Positions 22,644-25,048 of a stretch of DNA of 25,048 nucleotides are shown here, in pieces. The translations under genes and the position numbers were made by a program. Origin of the DNA: Microcaldota archaeon (GTDB lineage: Archaea > Micrarchaeota > Micrarchaeia > Micrarchaeales > Micrarchaeaceae); contig DAHXLV010000043.1 in NCBI GenBank assembly GCA_027365815.1, forward strand, positions 1 to 25,048, written 5' to 3'. Each line of letters starts with the position of its first letter. The stretch's first letter is position 1. The notes beneath the pieces are model-generated. The model was given only the letters and a program-made list of their open reading frames with translations, was not told the DNA's origin and did not search any database.

Positions 22644-23089
22644 TTTTTCCTTATGTAGTCCATCACGATGTTAGTGTCCCTCGTCGGGTCGACCTTCCTG
22701 AACACCTTTTCCACCTTGCCGTTCCTTATCAGATAGGTATTTCTCAGGGTGCCCATCCCGAATATGCCCCTGTCGCCATATGCGCCATACGCCTTTATCG
22801 TCTTGCTGGTCGGGTCCGATAGGAGGAGAAGCTTCAATCCGCACGCCTGCCTGAACTTCTTATGGAGGTCGACGTCATCCTTGCTGACTCCTATTACTGT
22901 GGCACCCAGTTTCTTCAGTTTCTGGATGCTGCCAGAGTATTTCTTTGCCTGTATGGTGCACCCTGGGGTGAGGTCCTTGGGGTAGAAATAAAGCACAACG
23001 TACCTGCTTTTGAACTCCTTTAGGCTATGGGTCTTTCCGTCCACTCCCTTCAGCTTGAAATCCTTGGCCTTCGATCCCTCTTTTATCAT
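22634..23089 (-). CDS. bcp: Peroxiredoxin of the BCP/PrxQ group
   Basis: A 151-residue thiol peroxidase. The active site is YFYPKDLTPGCTIQAKKYSG with peroxidatic Cys44, and the conserved Arg is in GTLRNTYLIRNGK. BCP proteins often have a resolving cysteine five residues after the first; here that position is Lys, and the only other cysteine is Cys83 (FRQACGLK). It may serve as resolving residue, as in PrxQ members with that cysteine in helix alpha-3, or the enzyme may be 1-Cys. The ATG at 23089 (MIKEGSKAKDF) is preferred to the one at 23110 because TATATAAAA at 23116-23124 is too close to the latter and correctly placed for the former. TrxB in this window could reduce it through a thioredoxin. 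Confidence 0.92.
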   Translation of the reverse strand: MIKEGSKAKDFKLKGVDGKTHSLKEFKSRYVVLYFYPKDLTPGCTIQAKKYSGSIQKLKKLGATVIGVSKDDVDLHKKFRQACGLKLLLLSDPTSKTIKAYGAYGDRGIFGMGTLRNTYLIRNGKVEKVFRKVDPTRDTNIVMDYIRKNQM

Positions 23090-23115
23090 ATCATCAAAAG
23101 GAGCTTGCATTAAAC

Positions 23116-23124
23116 TTTTATATA
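23116..23124. promoter_or_regulatory. Shared TATA core between peroxiredoxin and a divergent gene
   Basis: TTTTATATA on the plus strand reads TATATAAAA on the minus strand, a strong TATA box either way. Its centre is about 31 bases from the peroxiredoxin ATG (23089) and about 40 bases from the divergent ATG (23160), so one element probably serves both. Confidence 0.6.
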
Positions 23125-23159
23125 CCGTTGCACAATCTAAGAGTACTACGTTTCAAACG

Positions 23160-23867
23160 ATGCTCATGAACTTCAGCATAGGGGGTTTTTTCAAGAAGAA
23201 AAACGGCGGTAAAGTCACGATAACCGCAGTCAACATAAAATGGAGAGGGTCCATGCATGCGATGGATGGCTTTGAAGTCAGCGAGAATCCCTTTACAATA
23301 ACCATACCTTTCCAGAACAAATCGCAGCAGGATGCGCTGCCTTTCGATGCCCTTAAAGAGCGCTTCAGGGCGCAGGAGAAGGCGCCCGTGAGGATAACGG
23401 GTGTAGACGTGGCGACCCCATTCAAGCTTGTATCCATGGAGCCGAAACTGCCGGTTGATGTGATGAGCAGCCAGCGCGTCGAGCTTAAGATGACGCTTCA
23501 GGCGCCAGATTATACATACAGCGGTCCGGTGGCGATAACGCTGAATTCCGAAGAAGCGAGCATGATAAAGATCCAAATAAACAAGGTTATAGTGACGACG
23601 CCGATGAAGAGCGTCGAGATAGAGAACTCCGGTGTAATACTGAACATGCCAAAGGGAGGGATATTCAAGAACTCGATACAGCTGTACAAGGCGATGAGCT
23701 ACGGAGAGAGGGTGGACAAGGTGGCGCTGGAGAAGCCTTTCGAGTTCGTCAGCTGCGACCGCCCGATACCTTTCACTATAAACGAGCCGAGCAGCTACCT
23801 CGTAACGTTCTACATAAAGGCGCCAGACATTGACTATGCAGGGCCAATGGAGATAAAGCTGGAGTGA
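23160..23867 (+). CDS. Hypothetical soluble protein, 235 residues, beta-rich repeats
   Basis: I do not recognise this protein. It begins MLMNFSIGGFFKKKNGGKVT and is predicted to be largely beta-strand, without signal peptide or membrane helix. Two halves look alike: each contains a VTITAVNI- or IKIQINKVIV-like strand, a segment ending in P-F-x-I/F (ENPFTITIPF; RPIPFTI), and a terminal APDYTYSGPVAITL / APDIDYAGPMEIKLE. The near-repeat of that last motif (about residues 115-130 and 220-235) indicates an internal duplication, probably two immunoglobulin-like or arrestin-like beta sandwiches. One cysteine only (SCDRP). The start is ATG 23160 (or 23166), about 40 bases after a shared TATA box. The stop is 7 bases from that of convergent rfcS. 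Confidence 0.78.
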   Translation: MLMNFSIGGFFKKKNGGKVTITAVNIKWRGSMHAMDGFEVSENPFTITIPFQNKSQQDALPFDALKERFRAQEKAPVRITGVDVATPFKLVSMEPKLPVDVMSSQRVELKMTLQAPDYTYSGPVAITLNSEEASMIKIQINKVIVTTPMKSVEIENSGVILNMPKGGIFKNSIQLYKAMSYGERVDKVALEKPFEFVSCDRPIPFTINEPSSYLVTFYIKAPDIDYAGPMEIKLE

Positions 23868-23874
23868 TTCCAGC

Positions 23875-24843
23875 CTATCTGCTTTCCTTCACGATCAGCG
23901 CCATACCTGCAAGCATCGCCTCCAGCTGTATGCGTTCGTTTGCGCCCTCTACTATCCTGAAGTTGCACTCGCCTATCTCGACGACCATCTTGAGCTTCGC
24001 CCTTTCATCCACATTGAGCCCCTGCACCTCCTTGTAGCACTGCGACAGTATGTCCTCGGCGCTCATGCCATGGCCAAGCATCAGGTTGTCCAGCTCCTTC
24101 CGCGAGTTCTCGAAGTCGCCTGTAACCGCGTACCTGAGCATAGAGGATATCTCCTTCGGCCTCGCCCTGGCAGCAATCTCGTAAACATGCGTCTCTGTTA
24201 TCTTGCTGCCCTGCATCGCAGCGCTCTGCAATATGTTTGTTACCTTCCTCAGGTCTCCTTCGCCAACGTATATCAGGGCGTTGATGGCCTTCTCATCAAT
24301 CTGGAGCTTCTCGCCCTCAGCTATCCTTTCTATATACTCCTTCATCTCAGGTTCGCTATGCTGCTTGAACCTGAATACAACGCACCTGCTTTGTATCGGC
24401 TCTATTATCTTGCTCGCATAGTTGGCGCTGAGTATGAACTTTGTCTCAGAAGAGTACTTCTCCATGGTTCGCCTGAGCGCATGCTGCGCGTCTGAGGTCA
24501 GTGCGTCAGCCTCATCAAGGAATATTATTTTCGTTGGAACCTTTGCTAGTGACATTGTCTTAGCAAACTCCTTCACTTCGCCTCGTATGACATCTATGCC
24601 TCTCGAGTCAGATGCGTTTAGTTCCTTGAAGGCGCTCGATATGTCATCGCCATAGAGGTCGTGCGCCATGGCGAGTGCGCAAGAGGTCTTTCCGATGCCT
24701 GCGGTACCGGCGAATATCATGCTTGGGAAGTTGCCCTTCTTCACGAAGGAGGATAGCTTCTCAACTATCATCTTCTGGCCTATCACCTCCGATAGGCTTT
24801 TAGGCCTGTACTTCTCCTGCCACGGCAGGTCGAGAGTGTTCAT
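23875..24843 (-). CDS. rfcS: Replication factor C small subunit
   Basis: A 322-residue clamp-loader AAA+ ATPase that helps load PCNA at primer ends. It begins MNTLDLPWQEKYRPKSL, the classic RFC start. Walker A is GTAGIGKT (46-53), Walker B is IFLDEADALT with DEAD-type DEAD (110-113), the sensor-1 region is FILSANYASKII, and the RFC SRC arginine-finger motif is QSRCVVF (151-157). Sensor 2 is GDLRKVTNILQ. A C-terminal collar domain follows. ATG 24843 is chosen over an upstream ATG-like frame (24897) because GGGGT stands before it and the RFC domain begins there. The gene's upstream region carries two AGGTA/TACCT dyads. The large subunit gene is not in the window. Confidence 0.96.
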   Translation of the reverse strand: MNTLDLPWQEKYRPKSLSEVIGQKMIVEKLSSFVKKGNFPSMIFAGTAGIGKTSCALAMAHDLYGDDISSAFKELNASDSRGIDVIRGEVKEFAKTMSLAKVPTKIIFLDEADALTSDAQHALRRTMEKYSSETKFILSANYASKIIEPIQSRCVVFRFKQHSEPEMKEYIERIAEGEKLQIDEKAINALIYVGEGDLRKVTNILQSAAMQGSKITETHVYEIAARARPKEISSMLRYAVTGDFENSRKELDNLMLGHGMSAEDILSQCYKEVQGLNVDERAKLKMVVEIGECNFRIVEGANERIQLEAMLAGMALIVKESR

Positions 24844-24878
24844 CGTTACCCCACAATTACGCAGCAAAATAAGCCGAC

Positions 24879-24911
24879 AGGTAAATATACCTAACAAGGT
24901 ATTTATTACCT
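24879..24911. promoter_or_regulatory. Tandem AGGTA-N4/5-TACCT dyads upstream of rfcS
   Basis: AGGTAAATATACCT (24879-24892) and AGGTATTTATTACCT (24897-24911) are two dyads with identical 5-bp arms, AT-rich centres of 4 and 5 bases, and AACA between them. Centres are about 18 bp apart. Each centre is also TATA-like on the rfcS strand; the proximal one would place transcription start about 17 bases before the rfcS ATG. They look like paired operators over the rfcS promoter. The binding factor is unknown. Confidence 0.55.
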
Positions 24912-24915
24912 ATCC

Positions 24916-24921
24916 TTAAAG
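24916..24921 (+). promoter_or_regulatory. TATA-like element of tRNA-Pro
   Basis: TTAAAG, within CCTTAAAGTA, is centred about 27 bases upstream of the tRNA-Pro 5' end. It stands just after the second AGGTA/TACCT dyad. Confidence 0.45.
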
Positions 24922-24945
24922 TAGTTGCTTCAGATATAATATCAA

Positions 24946-25018
24946 GGGGAGTTACGCTAACCTGGTAGACTTCCAGCTTTGGGAGCTGGACACCCGAGTT
25001 CAAATCTCGGACTCCCCA
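24946..25018 (+). tRNA. tRNA-Pro(TGG)
   Basis: Acceptor stem GGGGAGT/ACTCCCC with discriminator A, anticodon stem CCAGC/GCTGG with loop TTTGGGA (anticodon TGG), and T-arm CCGAG-TTCAAAT-CTCGG. The D-arm (TACGCTAACCTGGTAGACTT) keeps the CCTGGTA loop but its stem pairs poorly, with only one or two of four pairs. Proline tRNAs often have weak D-stems, so I treat the gene as functional. No intron; CCA is not encoded. Confidence 0.92.
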
Positions 25019-25048
25019 TTATTTCCGTTGATAAGCCTCTTCAGACTG

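Noticed and set aside
23090..23110. Longer N-terminus of the peroxiredoxin from ATG 23110
   Set aside because: That ATG lies about 10 bases from the centre of the strong TATA box, too close for transcription start; the family start MIKEG fits 23089.
1..25048. CRISPR arrays, insertion sequences or prophage genes
   Set aside because: No regularly spaced repeats, transposase motifs, terminal repeats or phage-type genes were seen on either strand.

Overview
The window is chromosomal DNA from an archaeon. It carries RIO1 kinase, a Sec61-beta/SecE translocon, an NFACT-R protein, an archaeal YchF-type GTPase, a DUF460 protein, replication factor C small subunit, a Dpo4-type polymerase and MEMO. TATA boxes lie about 25-32 nt before many start codons, and one tRNA gene has a short intron. 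Coding is very dense, several proteins are shorter than their families, and Ile ATA and Arg AGG codons are frequent. This suggests a small-genome (DPANN, perhaps Micrarchaeota-like) lineage; that placement is inference. No mobile element, CRISPR array or rRNA was seen, and no gene-free stretch exceeds 300 bases.

Layout. 1-5050: a partial SecF, a small membrane protein, RIO1 kinase, ThiI, SecE overlapping a stand-alone NFACT-R protein, and an unrecognised 436-residue protein. 5101-12874: tRNA-Leu(CAG), an APC amino-acid permease followed by the YchF-like GTPase, a four-helix membrane protein, Sec61-beta, an AbrB-like/winged-helix protein, bifunctional NAD(P)HX repair enzyme (Nnr) and arginyl-tRNA synthetase. 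13058-16700: tRNA-Arg(CCT) with a 13-nt intron, a membrane-anchored DsbA-fold protein without the CXXC, a short DUF460 protein, an unknown basic protein, tRNA-Glu(CTC), a small membrane protein and an ICMT/PEMT-like methyltransferase. 16743-20013: thioredoxin reductase, DNA polymerase IV, a Nudix protein and MEMO. 20024-23867: a three-gene sulfate-adenylyltransferase operon (102-residue protein, cysD, cysN) facing a ribbon-helix-helix regulator across a perfect 13-bp inverted repeat, then a BCP-type peroxiredoxin and an unknown protein. 23875-25018: RFC small subunit, a tandem AGGTA/TACCT dyad and tRNA-Pro(TGG).

How it fits together. Three protein-export components (SecF, SecE, Sec61-beta) are scattered over 8.5 kb. 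A sulfur/redox theme runs through ThiI, CysDN, TrxB, the peroxiredoxin and the degenerate DsbA-like protein. The most system-like unit is the cysDN cluster with its apparent local RHH repressor and operator. Divergent neighbours repeatedly share one TATA core, and convergent genes abut or overlap.
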